Assembly: GCF_039522665.1 (NCBI RefSeq)
Contig: NZ_BAAADV010000001.1
Location: 248,001 to 312,000, forward strand
Direction: 5' to 3'
Length of the DNA: 64,000 nucleotides
Origin: Natronoarchaeum mannanilyticum
GTDB taxonomy: Archaea > Halobacteriota > Halobacteria > Halobacteriales > Natronoarchaeaceae
Numbering within the stretch: position 1 is the first letter of the stretch; every line of letters begins with the position of its first letter. A program made the position numbers and the translations under genes. The notes beneath the pieces were generated by a model. That model made no database searches. It was not told where the DNA came from and was given only the letters and a program-made list of their open reading frames with translations. This document shows positions 35,125 through 43,345 of the stretch, piece after piece.

Positions 35125-35679
35125 TCACACTTCCCGAATGATCTCCGCGGGATTCCCGCCGACCACGACGCCGTCGGGGACGTCCCGGGTCACGACCGCG
35201 CCGGACGCGACGACGGCGTCGTCGCCGACCGTGACGCCGGGATTCAGGACCGCGCGGCCGCCGATCCATGCCCGATCGCCGACGGTGACCGGTTTGCCGT
35301 GCTCCGTTCCGGACGTGCGCTCGACCGGATCGACGGAGTGGCTCGCGGCGTAGACGTGGACGCCGGGGCCGAGCATGCACTCGTCGCCGAACTCGATCGG
35401 GCAGACGTCGAGAAACACGCAATCGAAGTTGGCGAAGAAATCGTCGCCGACGCGGACGTTGTAGCCGTAGTCGCAGCGGAACGGGGGCTCGACGGTGACG
35501 TTCTCCCCCACCGAGCCGAACAGTTCACCCAGCAGCTCGCCCCGCGTTTCGGTGTCGTTCGCGTCGGCGTCGTTGAACCTGCGTGTGAGGCGTCGCGCTC
35601 GCTCGCGCTCGGCGACGAGGTCGGGATCCGACGGATCGTAGGGCTCGCCGGCGAGCATCTTCTCCTTCTCGGATGGCAC
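35125..35679 (-). CDS. hexapeptide-repeat sugar O-acetyltransferase (maltose acetyltransferase type)
   Basis: 184 residues from GTG at 35679, chosen because AT-rich ATCTTTTCT (35701-35709) lies 26 nt upstream and because the family starts near [14 protein letters not shown]. The N-terminal Mac domain is followed by a left-handed beta helix ([53 protein letters not shown]). Acetyl-CoA-dependent; the acceptor sugar is unknown. Confidence 0.9.
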   Translation of the reverse strand: MPSEKEKMLAGEPYDPSDPDLVAERERARRLTRRFNDADANDTETRGELLGELFGSVGENVTVEPPFRCDYGYNVRVGDDFFANFDCVFLDVCPIEFGDECMLGPGVHVYAASHSVDPVERTSGTEHGKPVTVGDRAWIGGRAVLNPGVTVGDDAVVASGAVVTRDVPDGVVVGGNPAEIIREV

Positions 35680-35784
35680 GTCGGTTCTCTTTCCGGGCGG
35701 GCGAGAAAAGATTGCCCGTTCGCACGGTGCGGCGGACGGCTTCCGCCGTGTCACTGCAACGAATCTCGGCGTTCGAGAGCGGAG

Positions 35785-37167
35785 CTACTCCAGATCGCCG
35801 ACGAGCTCGTCGGCCAGCCCGACGTACGTCTCGGGCGTCAGCGCGCGCAGTTCGGCGCGGGTCTCGTCGTCGACGTCGAGGTCGTCGAACAGCTCGCGGA
35901 AGTCCTCGATCGTGACGCGCTCGCCGCGCGTGAGCTCTTTGACCTGCTCGTAGGCGTCCTCGTGGCCCTCGCGGCGGAGGATCGTCTGGACGGCCTCGCC
36001 GATGACCTCGGGCGTACCCTGGAGGTCCTCGCGCATCACCTGCTCGTTGGGGACGACCTTGTCGAGGCCGTTCTGGAGCTTCGTGTAGCCGATCAGGCAG
36101 TGAGATAGCGCGGCGCCGATGTTACGCTTGACCGTCGAGTCCGAGAGGTCGCGCTGGAGGCGCGAGGTGGTGACGTAGTCGGCGAGGAAGTCGAGATCGG
36201 AGTTGGCCTTCGAGAGGTTGCCCTCGCTGTTCTCGAAGTCGATCGGGTTGACCTTGTGAGGCATCGTCGACGAGCCCGTCTCGCCCTCGGCGGCCTCCTG
36301 GCCCAGGTAGCGCTGGCTGACGTACAGCCAGACGTCGAGATCCAGGTCGAGGAGGACGTTGTTGATCCGGCCGAGCGCGTCGAACAGGTTCGCCAGATCG
36401 TCGCAGGGGTTGACCTGCGTCGTGAGCGGAGCGTACTCCAGGTCGAGCCCCTCGACGAACTCGCGGGCAAAGGTTCGCCACTCGACGTCGGGGTAGGCGG
36501 CGACGTGGGCCGCGAACGTGCCGCTGGCGCCGCCGAGTTTGCCGGCGAGGTCGCTCTTTGCCTGCTTGACCTGCCCGAGCGCCCGCCCGACGCGGGCCGC
36601 GTAGACGGCCATCTCCTTGCCGAACGTGGTTGGCGTGGCGGGCTGACCGTGGGTGCGAGCGAGCATCGGAACGTCCCTGTACTCGCGGGCGAGCTTCGTC
36701 AGCGCGCTCTGGACGCTCGTGAGTTCGGGAACGATCACGTCCTCCATGGCGTCGCGCACGAGCAGGCGGTGGGCGAGGTTGTTCACGTCCTCGCTGGTGA
36801 GCCCGAAGTGGATCCACGAGGAGACGTGCTCCATGTCGTCGGGGAGCCGGTGCCGGATGAAGTACTCGACGGCCTTCACGTCGTGGTTGGTCGCCGAGTA
36901 GCCCGCGTACCCCTCGGTTTCGAGCTGCTTGACGACGTTCGCGTCCTCCTCGGTGAAGTTCTTGTACAGCGCCCGCAGCGTCGCCCGGGCCTGGGTGTCC
37001 AGTCCGAGTTCGGTCTCGTCCAGATCGGCCAGCGCGATCAGGTACTCGACCTCGACGCGGATCCGGGCGCGCATCAGCCCGGCCTCGCTGGCGTACGGCG
37101 AGAGCGGCGCGGTCCGACCGGCGTAGCGCCCGTCGAGCGGCGAGACGGCGTACAGCGATTCTGTCAT
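35785..37167 (-). CDS. purB: adenylosuccinate lyase
   Basis: 460 residues. Fumarase/aspartase superfamily signature GSSTMPHKVNPIDFEN near residue 290, HVSSWIHFGLTSEDVNN and ARTHGQPATPTTFGKE around the active site. Acts twice in purine synthesis (SAICAR and adenylosuccinate). Divergent from the purNH gene with 169 bp between, so both purine genes may share control; each has an AT-rich box near -27. Confidence 0.96.
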   Translation of the reverse strand: MTESLYAVSPLDGRYAGRTAPLSPYASEAGLMRARIRVEVEYLIALADLDETELGLDTQARATLRALYKNFTEEDANVVKQLETEGYAGYSATNHDVKAVEYFIRHRLPDDMEHVSSWIHFGLTSEDVNNLAHRLLVRDAMEDVIVPELTSVQSALTKLAREYRDVPMLARTHGQPATPTTFGKEMAVYAARVGRALGQVKQAKSDLAGKLGGASGTFAAHVAAYPDVEWRTFAREFVEGLDLEYAPLTTQVNPCDDLANLFDALGRINNVLLDLDLDVWLYVSQRYLGQEAAEGETGSSTMPHKVNPIDFENSEGNLSKANSDLDFLADYVTTSRLQRDLSDSTVKRNIGAALSHCLIGYTKLQNGLDKVVPNEQVMREDLQGTPEVIGEAVQTILRREGHEDAYEQVKELTRGERVTIEDFRELFDDLDVDDETRAELRALTPETYVGLADELVGDLE

Positions 37168-37336
37168 GGGCTAGGCTGCCCCGCCGGCGACAAAAAGCGT
37201 GTCGGAACGCTGGAACCACAGACGTGGATACATCACCGCCCCCTCTGCCCGACGCGGCGTGAATATAATCACGTGCGTGCATATTTCGGTGGTCGGTATC
37301 GCAACTACTTTTGCCTCCGCGCGCCCCTCTCCGCAC

Positions 37337-38953
37337 ATGACACGGATCGCTGGCCTGGCGAGCAATCGCGGACGAAACCTGATGCACGTCGCGGATCTCG
37401 CCCCCGGCGGGGCCGAGCTCGCGGTCGTGCTGACCAACGACGCCGACGCGCCGGTTCTCGAGAAGGCCGAGAAGCGAGGCATCCCCACCGAGGTCGTCGA
37501 ACAGCCAGAGGGGCTCGGTCGGAAGGCCCACGAGGAACGGGTCAACGAGGCGCTCGACGGGTACGACTACGATCTCGTCTGCCTCGACGGCTACATGCGC
37601 ATCCTCTCGGAGACGTTCCTCGACGCCCAGCCCGAGACGCTGAACGTCCACCCCTCGCTGCTGCCCGCGTTCCCCGGCATGGACGCCTGGGGCGACGCCC
37701 TCGATGCCGGCGTCGACGTCACCGGCTGTACCGTCCACGTCGTCACGGACGCCACCGACGACGACGGCCAGGTCGTCGAGTCCCGCGTCGACGCCGGGCC
37801 GATCGTCACCCAGGAGCCGATCCCGGTGTACGACGGCGACGACGAGGAGGATCTGGCCGATCGGGTGCTCTACGAGGGCGAGTTCAAGGCGTACCCCCGC
37901 GCCGTGAAGTGGTTCGCCGAGGACAGCGTCGAAGTCGACTACGCGAACGAGGTCGTCCGGACGCCCGAGAACTCGGACGAGCAGCTCCCCGCGCGCTTCC
38001 TCGCGTCGGGCGACCGCGTCGCCGACCTCCGGTACGGCGAGAACCCCCACCAGGACGCCGCGGCGTACGCCGACTACTCCTGCGAGGAGGCCTCCGTTCT
38101 GAACGCCGAGCAGCTCAACGAGGGCGCCAAGAGCCTCTCCTATAACAACTACAACGACGCCGACGCCGCGCTGAATCTCGTCAAGGAGTACGACGACCCC
38201 GCCGCCGCCGTCATCAAGCACACCAACCCCGCCGGCGCCGCAGTCGCGGACACCCTCGCCGACGCCTACCGCGACGCGCTCTCGACCGACGCCAAGAGCG
38301 CCTTCGGCGGCATCGTCGCGCTGAACCGCGAGTGCGACGCCGAGACCGCCGCCGAGATCACCGACTCGTTCAAGGAGGTCGTCGTCGCGCCGGGCTACAC
38401 CGACGACGCCCTCGACGCGCTGTTCGAGAAGGACAACCTGCGCGTGCTCGACGTCGGGAGTCTGGACACGCCGGTCGAACACCACACCGAGAAGCGCCTC
38501 GCCGGCGGTCGCCTCGTCCAGGAGCGTGACCGCCAGTCGCTCACCGTCGACGACCTCGAAGTCGTCACCGAGCGCGAGCCAACCGACGAGCAGCTCGAAT
38601 CGCTGCTCTTCGCCTGGCAGACGATCAAGCACGTCAAGTCCAACGCGATCCTGTTCGCCGACGGCACCGAGACGGTCGGCGTCGGCGCCGGACAGGTCTC
38701 CCGCGTCGACGCGGTCGAGATCGCCAAGATGAAAGCCGACTCCGACGCCGAGGGTAAGGACGCCGAGGGCGCCGTGATGGCCTCGGACGCCTTCTTCCCG
38801 TTCCCGGACGCGCTGGAGCTCGCCGCCGACGCCGGCATCGAGGCCGTCATCCAGCCCGGCGGCTCGGTCAACGACGAGGACGTCATCGAAGCGGCCGACG
38901 AGCACGACGTCGCGATGGTGTTTACCGGCCAGCGCTGTTTCCGGCACGATTAG
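37337..38953 (+). CDS. purNH: bifunctional GAR/AICAR formyltransferase (PurN-PurH fusion)
   Basis: 538 residues from ATG at 37337. Residues 1-200 are a PurN-type GAR transformylase (ASNRGRNLMHV, CLDGYMRILSETFLD, NVHPSLLPAFPGMDAW). From about residue 230 follows the AICAR transformylase half of PurH (LRYGENPHQDAAAYAD, VIKHTNPAGAAV, FFPFPDALELAADAGI). The IMP cyclohydrolase domain of bacterial PurH is absent, so cyclisation must come from a separate enzyme such as archaeal PurO. Same arrangement is known in other haloarchaea. Confidence 0.93.
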   Translation: MTRIAGLASNRGRNLMHVADLAPGGAELAVVLTNDADAPVLEKAEKRGIPTEVVEQPEGLGRKAHEERVNEALDGYDYDLVCLDGYMRILSETFLDAQPETLNVHPSLLPAFPGMDAWGDALDAGVDVTGCTVHVVTDATDDDGQVVESRVDAGPIVTQEPIPVYDGDDEEDLADRVLYEGEFKAYPRAVKWFAEDSVEVDYANEVVRTPENSDEQLPARFLASGDRVADLRYGENPHQDAAAYADYSCEEASVLNAEQLNEGAKSLSYNNYNDADAALNLVKEYDDPAAAVIKHTNPAGAAVADTLADAYRDALSTDAKSAFGGIVALNRECDAETAAEITDSFKEVVVAPGYTDDALDALFEKDNLRVLDVGSLDTPVEHHTEKRLAGGRLVQERDRQSLTVDDLEVVTEREPTDEQLESLLFAWQTIKHVKSNAILFADGTETVGVGAGQVSRVDAVEIAKMKADSDAEGKDAEGAVMASDAFFPFPDALELAADAGIEAVIQPGGSVNDEDVIEAADEHDVAMVFTGQRCFRHD

Positions 38954-38964
38954 TGACGGAAACT

Positions 38965-39100
38965 CGTCAGGGCTTGCTCTGACGGTGCTTTAGACACGAC
39001 TGATCGTAGGGAAAGAGTGTGTCTAACGCTCGAAAGACGACCGAAGGGGGTCTTTCGGTGCTTCCGGCATGACTGAGCGGTAGCGAAGGAGTGCCGGAAG
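38965..39100. repeat. array of four tandem hairpins after purNH
   Basis: Stems: CGTCAG/CTGACG (38965-38984), TTAGACAC/GTGTCTAA (38990-39026), CGAAAGAC/GTCTTTCG (39031-39057), CTTCCGGCA/TGCCGGAAG (39061-39100). Stems differ, but loops two and four both begin GACTGA and share TAG(G/C)GAA(A/G)GAGT. The array fills most of the 173-bp gap between convergent purNH and the peroxiredoxin-like gene. Confidence 0.6.
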
Positions 39101-39126
39101 TCCGCTATCGAGCGCGGCGAATCCCC

Positions 39127-39612
39127 TCAGTCGCCGCCGAACGGCGGCTCGTAGTCGTTCCGGATGTAGTACCGGACGTAGTTCCCGTAGACGCGATCGG
39201 CGGGGTTGTCCGCGACCTGCTCGTACCGAATAGTCCCCTTCTCGTCGATCACGTACACGCCGGAGATGCCGGTGAGTCCGTGGCTCGTCTGCTCGGTCCC
39301 GCTGTACTGCTCGGCGACCTCGCCGTCCGGATCGGCCTGCAGTTGGATTTCCAGGTCGTACCGGTCGCGCATCTCGGTCACGCGGGGGAGCGGGTCCACC
39401 ACGATCGGCAGTACGTCGACTTTCTCGTGGAACCAGAGGTCGTAGGACACTTCGCTGAACGTCTGGAGCTGTTCCGCGCAAAAGGAACACCAGTGCCCGC
39501 GGTTGACGATGACGACGGCCGGTCCGGTTTCGAGCCGATCCGAGAGCGACACGTCCCCGCCGGCGGTGCTGGGGAGCGTGAAGTCGGGCGCCCGCTCGCC
39601 TTCCATTCCCAT
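39127..39612 (-). CDS. peroxiredoxin/redoxin-family protein
   Basis: 161 residues. AhpC/TSA-type thioredoxin fold: EGERAPDFTLPSTAGGDVSL, then a two-Cys site GHWCSFCAEQLQ at about residues 40-50, and later VYVIDEKGTIRYEQVADNPAD. The CxxC instead of a lone peroxidatic Cys resembles the thiol-disulfide Prx-like group, so the activity could be peroxide reduction or disulfide exchange. GTATAAC at 39636-39642 marks a leaderless promoter. Confidence 0.87.
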   Translation of the reverse strand: MGMEGERAPDFTLPSTAGGDVSLSDRLETGPAVVIVNRGHWCSFCAEQLQTFSEVSYDLWFHEKVDVLPIVVDPLPRVTEMRDRYDLEIQLQADPDGEVAEQYSGTEQTSHGLTGISGVYVIDEKGTIRYEQVADNPADRVYGNYVRYYIRNDYEPPFGGD

Positions 39613-39735
39613 AGGTGGACGACCACGCTCCGGCTGTTATACGTCGGGGGCGCTCGTCGCGCGCGGCCGGACGGGGCGGCGACGCGGCCGCCCCGCGACC
39701 GAGGACTTTTGCCGGTTGCCGCTCACCTCGCGGAT

Positions 39736-40608
39736 ATGCCAGACCTGTCTGCGTGTTACTTCTGCGGCGCCGCCGCGGACGCCCAGGTGCGCGAGTACGA
39801 CGTCGTCCCCGACGCCGCCGACGAGTCCCTCCGGTCGACCGCGACGCTGTGTCCCGGCTGCCGCGAGAAGCTCGAAACCGTGCTCTCGCCGGTCGTCCGC
39901 GGCGCCCGGCCGTCCGACGAGCCCGTCGACGTGCGACTCGAAGCGATCGAGGCGGGCGGCGCGGACGCCGCGGCGTCGACGCCGACGCTCGAAGTCGAGT
40001 CCGAGGACATCCTCGCGGCCGCCGACCGCAGCCGCGACGCGGCGGACGACGAGGCCGCGGCTGCCGACGCCGAGGATTCCGATGCGGCGAACGCGGACGC
40101 GGCATCCGGCGGTACGGGCCCGGCGTCCGGCGTCGAGAACGGGTCCGCGACCGACGCCGGAGCGGCGTCGAGCGGCGCCGACGAGGGAACAGCGTCAGAC
40201 GACGAAACTGACGCCGACGACGCCGACCCGCTCGCCGGTCCCGACGCCGATTCGCCGACCGACGGCATCGCGTTCGGCGACGACGCGGACGCGTCGGCGT
40301 CGAGCAGTGCCGACGCCGAAACCGAATCGGAGTCGACAGGCGACGACGGCCCGACCGCCGGCGGCTCGGACGCCGCTACGGCGTCGAGCGGCGGCTCCGC
40401 CGACGACGTCGACCGCCCGGACGCCGACACGTACAACCGGGTGGTGCGCCTGCTCCAGAACCGCGAGTTCCCGGTCAATCGCTCGGAGTTCTCGGAGCTG
40501 GCGTCCTCGGCGTACGACATCCCCGCCGACGAGTGCGCCAACGTGATCGACTACGCGATCAAGCGCGGCGAGCTCGTCGAGGACAGCGGAATGCTGAAAA
40601 AGCCCTGA
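39736..40608 (+). CDS. zinc-finger protein with long acidic linker and C-terminal helical domain
   Basis: 290 residues. The N-terminus has a zinc knuckle pair CYFCG (residue 7) and CPGCREK (near 39); residues 80-225 are a low-complexity Asp/Ala/Ser/Glu linker; the last 55 residues (YNRVVRLLQNREFPVNRSEF, ADECANVIDYAIKRGELVE) form a compact helical, wHTH-like domain. A haloarchaea-specific nucleic-acid-binding role is plausible but unproven. Two-domain beads-on-string layout resembles regulators that tether zinc ribbon and DNA-binding parts. Confidence 0.82.
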   Translation: MPDLSACYFCGAAADAQVREYDVVPDAADESLRSTATLCPGCREKLETVLSPVVRGARPSDEPVDVRLEAIEAGGADAAASTPTLEVESEDILAAADRSRDAADDEAAAADAEDSDAANADAASGGTGPASGVENGSATDAGAASSGADEGTASDDETDADDADPLAGPDADSPTDGIAFGDDADASASSSADAETESESTGDDGPTAGGSDAATASSGGSADDVDRPDADTYNRVVRLLQNREFPVNRSEFSELASSAYDIPADECANVIDYAIKRGELVEDSGMLKKP

Positions 40609-40636
40609 GAGCGCGCGGCGGATAGCCCGCGACCGC

Positions 40637-41422
40637 TCAGTCCCGCAGGAACGCGTCGACGCCGCGGGCGGGGTAGCCGACGACCGTCGTGGCGCCCGCC
40701 TCGCGCAGCGCGGCGACGCGCTCGCGCACCTGCTCGACGCCGCCGACGAGCGCGTAGTCGCTCGCCGCGGCGAGCAACACCTCGCGCGCTCGCCCCTCGG
40801 CGTCGGCGTCGGTCGGCGCGCCTTCGGGGAGCGCGCGTGCGACCGGCCCGCGCCGGGCGACGTAGTCGCCGACGGCGTCGAGAATCGCGTCCTCGTCGTC
40901 GGCGAGCACGGTCGGCGCGTAGACTGCGATATCGCCGCCGAACCCGGCGGCCCGGAGGCTCCGGAGGTCGCGGTCGGTCGTCCGCGAGAGCAGCTCGAAC
41001 TGGGTCTGGCCGGTCGCCAGCGCGATCCGCTCGACGCTCTCGGTGCCGACCCACGGATCGACCGAGCGGTCGACGGCCTCGCCCAGCCGCGGCGCGACGG
41101 CGCGCCGGCGCTCCTCGTCGGTGAGGTAGGCGGGATGACCGGCGACGAGCACGTTTCCGACGGATTCGGGAAGGTCCGCCAGTAGCGCGTCGTCGCCCAG
41201 CGGGTCGAACCCGTCGGCGCGCACGGGGGTGGTGACGCGCACGTCGAGGTGCTCGGCGAGCCCCGCCAGCGACTCCGGGGTCGGCAGGTGCTCGCGGCCC
41301 TCGTAGTCGATCGTCACCGTCCCGACCGGCAGGTCGGCGGCGCGGGCGACGTCGCACTCAGTCGGTTTGAGCGCGGCGGCGTCGATACCGGTCTCTCCGA
41401 CGGACTCGGCGTTACGTAGCAT
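40637..41422 (-). CDS. TIM-barrel, luciferase-like haloarchaeal protein (DUF7388-like)
   Basis: 261 residues. Repeating beta/alpha pattern: TVTIDYEGREHLP, VRVTTPVRADGFDPLGD, NVLVAGHPAYLTDEE, GGDIAVYAPTVLADDED and the end YALVGGVEQVRERVAAL followed by GATTVVGYPA, the last being typical of F420-dependent luciferase-like oxidoreductases. It lacks the family's full length, so cofactor binding is uncertain. A 12-bp palindrome (41436-41447) lies in its promoter. Confidence 0.78.
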   Translation of the reverse strand: MLRNAESVGETGIDAAALKPTECDVARAADLPVGTVTIDYEGREHLPTPESLAGLAEHLDVRVTTPVRADGFDPLGDDALLADLPESVGNVLVAGHPAYLTDEERRRAVAPRLGEAVDRSVDPWVGTESVERIALATGQTQFELLSRTTDRDLRSLRAAGFGGDIAVYAPTVLADDEDAILDAVGDYVARRGPVARALPEGAPTDADAEGRAREVLLAAASDYALVGGVEQVRERVAALREAGATTVVGYPARGVDAFLRD

Positions 41423-41435
41423 CTATTCCTCCTGA

Positions 41436-41447
41436 GAACTGCAGTTC
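41436..41447. promoter_or_regulatory. palindromic candidate operator at the DUF7388-like promoter
   Basis: GAACTGCAGTTC is a perfect 12-bp palindrome starting 14 nt upstream of the ATG at 41422 and abutting the AT-rich box expected at about -27, where a bound repressor would block initiation. Confidence 0.4.
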
Positions 41448-41545
41448 AGAATCGCGCCGGAACGCGATCCATCGTCTGTGCGACCATGTGGAACGGACTC
41501 CGGGAAGCGGCGCAAAAAGCGTATCGTTCGGTCGACGGCACGTCG

Positions 41546-42130
41546 CTACGCCAGATCGCGGTCGATCCGCTCGGGGGCGCGCCAGTCGGTCGTCAGCTCC
41601 AGCAGATCGACGACGATTCTTCCTGTAGCGCCCCAGACGGTGTAGCCGTCGACGCGGAAGTAGTGGATCACGACGTCGCCGTAGTAGGGGTGGTCGCGGC
41701 GCTCGTACTCGTAGTTGTCCGGATCGAGGATGCCCGAGAGCGGCAGGACGGCGATCTCGGCGACCTCGCGCTCGTCGGGGACGTAGGTGCGGTCGGGCAC
41801 CCGCGCGACGAACGGCGTCACGGCGTACTCGGTGATCGTCCGGATGTCGTCTAACTGGCCGATCACGTCCGCTTCGTGAGATTCGAGCGCGATCTCCTCG
41901 TTGGCCTCCCGGAGCGCGGTCTCGCGGATCGACGCGTCTTCGGGCTCGCGCCCGCCGCCGGGGAAGCTCATCTGGCCGGGGTGCTCGCCGAGGTGATCCG
42001 CCCGCTTCGTAAAGAGCAGGTAGTGCTCGCCCTCGCGCTCGATCACCGGGATGAGCACGGCCGCGTCGTAGGGCTCGTCGGGGATCTCGCGGGGCTCGTA
42101 CTCGGCGGCCCGGTCCAGGTCCATTCGCAT
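41546..42130 (-). CDS. Nudix hydrolase, CoA-pyrophosphatase-like
   Basis: 194 residues from ATG at 42130 (Met3 at 42124 also possible). Contains RADHLGEHPGQMSFPGGGRE, the extension typical of NUDT7/CoA pyrophosphatases, running into the Nudix box ETALREANEEIAL with metal-binding Glu residues. Probably cleaves CoA or related diphosphates. Downstream gene on the same strand is unrelated. Confidence 0.9.
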   Translation of the reverse strand: MRMDLDRAAEYEPREIPDEPYDAAVLIPVIEREGEHYLLFTKRADHLGEHPGQMSFPGGGREPEDASIRETALREANEEIALESHEADVIGQLDDIRTITEYAVTPFVARVPDRTYVPDEREVAEIAVLPLSGILDPDNYEYERRDHPYYGDVVIHYFRVDGYTVWGATGRIVVDLLELTTDWRAPERIDRDLA

Positions 42131-42197
42131 CGACTGCTGCCCGCTACGTGCTCCGGGGTGAAAGCGTTTCAGAATCCGTTCCGGTTTGCGGTCGCGA

Positions 42198-42671
42198 TCA
42201 GGCGTCCGCGAGCGCGTCGTCCAGCCGTCCTCGGACGCCGTCGAGCTCGACCGGCGCCCACATCTCGGCGTCGTACGTGACGTCGATGAGCCGCTCGACT
42301 CGCTCGGCGTCGCCGGCGTCGATCGCCGCGTCGGCGTCCGCCGCGATCCGCTCGGCGACCTGCTCGCCGAGCCGTTCTCGATCGAGTGTGCGGTCGGGCA
42401 CGTCCATGATGTGGGGCAGGTCCTCGCCGTGCTCGGGGACCGCGGGGAACGCCGCGGGGCCGGGGACCAGCAGATCGGCGGCGCCCTCGCGCTCGTAGCG
42501 CGCCAGGAAGTACCGATCCACGGCCGTCTCGATCGACTCGGCGACGGCGTCCTCGTCGGGGTCGTCGCCCCGACGGGCGCCGAGCTCGATCAGCGCCCGG
42601 GAGAGTTCCTCGCGGGTCAGTCCGTCGAAGAGGTCGACCACGCCGGCCAGCTCGTCCAGCGTCGCGCTCAT
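42198..42671 (-). CDS. uncharacterised haloarchaeal helical protein (DUF7109-like)
   Basis: 157 residues, acidic and mainly helical: LAGVVDLFDGLTREELSRAL, ESIETAVDRYFLARYERE, then a Pro-rich LLVPGPAAFPAVPEHGEDLP and two C-terminal helices. The N-terminal LFDGLT/EL pattern recalls cyclic-nucleotide or HTH modules but no motif is decisive. Family name is from memory. No function proposed. Confidence 0.75.
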   Translation of the reverse strand: MSATLDELAGVVDLFDGLTREELSRALIELGARRGDDPDEDAVAESIETAVDRYFLARYEREGAADLLVPGPAAFPAVPEHGEDLPHIMDVPDRTLDRERLGEQVAERIAADADAAIDAGDAERVERLIDVTYDAEMWAPVELDGVRGRLDDALADA

Positions 42672-42746
42672 GGCGGTGGGTCGTAGCGGAGGGGCAAAGC
42701 GTTTTCTCGTGATCGCTCGCGACCGGGACGGACATCGTCCGAACCA

Positions 42747-42998
42747 CTACGCGTTTCGGTCGATCCAGTCGCAAAACGCCTCGAAGTCTCGCGCTCCGGC
42801 TCTGTCGGCAATCTCACGGAGCGTTTCCGTCCGGAGTTCGTCGTGAAGCGGCACCGTAACCTGCCGGCGGTCGTCCTCGTTGGTCGGGTGTTCGTAGTAC
42901 AGTTGCGCGTGATCGCCGGTCGTCCTGCGCCACTCGAACCCGCCGGCGTTCACCAGCACTGTGACGACCTCTTTACCCGAAAACGTTCGTCGTCCCAT
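42747..42998 (-). CDS. hicA: HicA-type mRNA interferase toxin
   Basis: 83 residues. dsRBD-like HicA fold: SGKEVVTVLVNAGGFEWRR, catalytic His in TGDHAQLYYEH (normally GSH), then RQVTVPLHDELRTETLREI with the LRxI helix. HicA toxins cleave mRNA. It lies 2 bp after the HicB gene, so antitoxin precedes toxin, the reverse of the classical hicAB order. Confidence 0.88.
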   Translation of the reverse strand: MGRRTFSGKEVVTVLVNAGGFEWRRTTGDHAQLYYEHPTNEDDRRQVTVPLHDELRTETLREIADRAGARDFEAFCDWIDRNA

Positions 42999-43000
42999 CC

Positions 43001-43270
43001 CTACTCGAGCACGTCCGGCGGCTCATCGTCGCCAGTCGCGTTGTCCGACGGCTCGATTCCGAGTTCCCGGAGTTCCTCGTCGGTCGGTTCGCGCCCGGTT
43101 TCGCCGTCGTGGAGCGCGACGGCCTCGTCGAGGTTATCCAGTGCGGCCTTACGAGTGGACCCCTGCGTCGTGACGCCAGTCTCGACGTCCTTCGCGATCC
43201 ACCCGTCGCCCTCGCGCCACAGACGGATCTCGTCCTCGTGAGGCTCCCCGTTCCGGGTCGAACTGGCCAT
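43001..43270 (-). CDS. hicB: HicB-type antitoxin
   Basis: 89 residues. The HicB core is DEIRLWREGDGWIAKDVETG followed by TTQGSTRKAALDNLDEAVAL, a degraded RNase-H-like fold, with a short acidic C-terminus and no attached DNA-binding domain. Would neutralise the HicA encoded immediately downstream. CTTATTCC at 43290-43298 lies 26 nt upstream as a TATA-like element. Confidence 0.88.
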   Translation of the reverse strand: MASSTRNGEPHEDEIRLWREGDGWIAKDVETGVTTQGSTRKAALDNLDEAVALHDGETGREPTDEELRELGIEPSDNATGDDEPPDVLE

Positions 43271-43345
43271 TACGACTGTACTTGCGCCACGACCGGAATA
43301 AGCGTTCGGCTCACCGGAGTACGGAAAGTTCCGACTACTACCTCT

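Noticed and set aside
34944-35141. 65-codon plus-strand ORF in the AT-rich gap before the DUF4397 gene
   Set aside because: Overlaps the acetyltransferase 3' end and the DUF4397 promoter, without family resemblance; low G+C here is better explained by promoter DNA.
36122-38947. 941-codon minus-strand frame across purB and purNH
   Set aside because: Overlaps both well-supported genes in antisense or another frame and matches no family.
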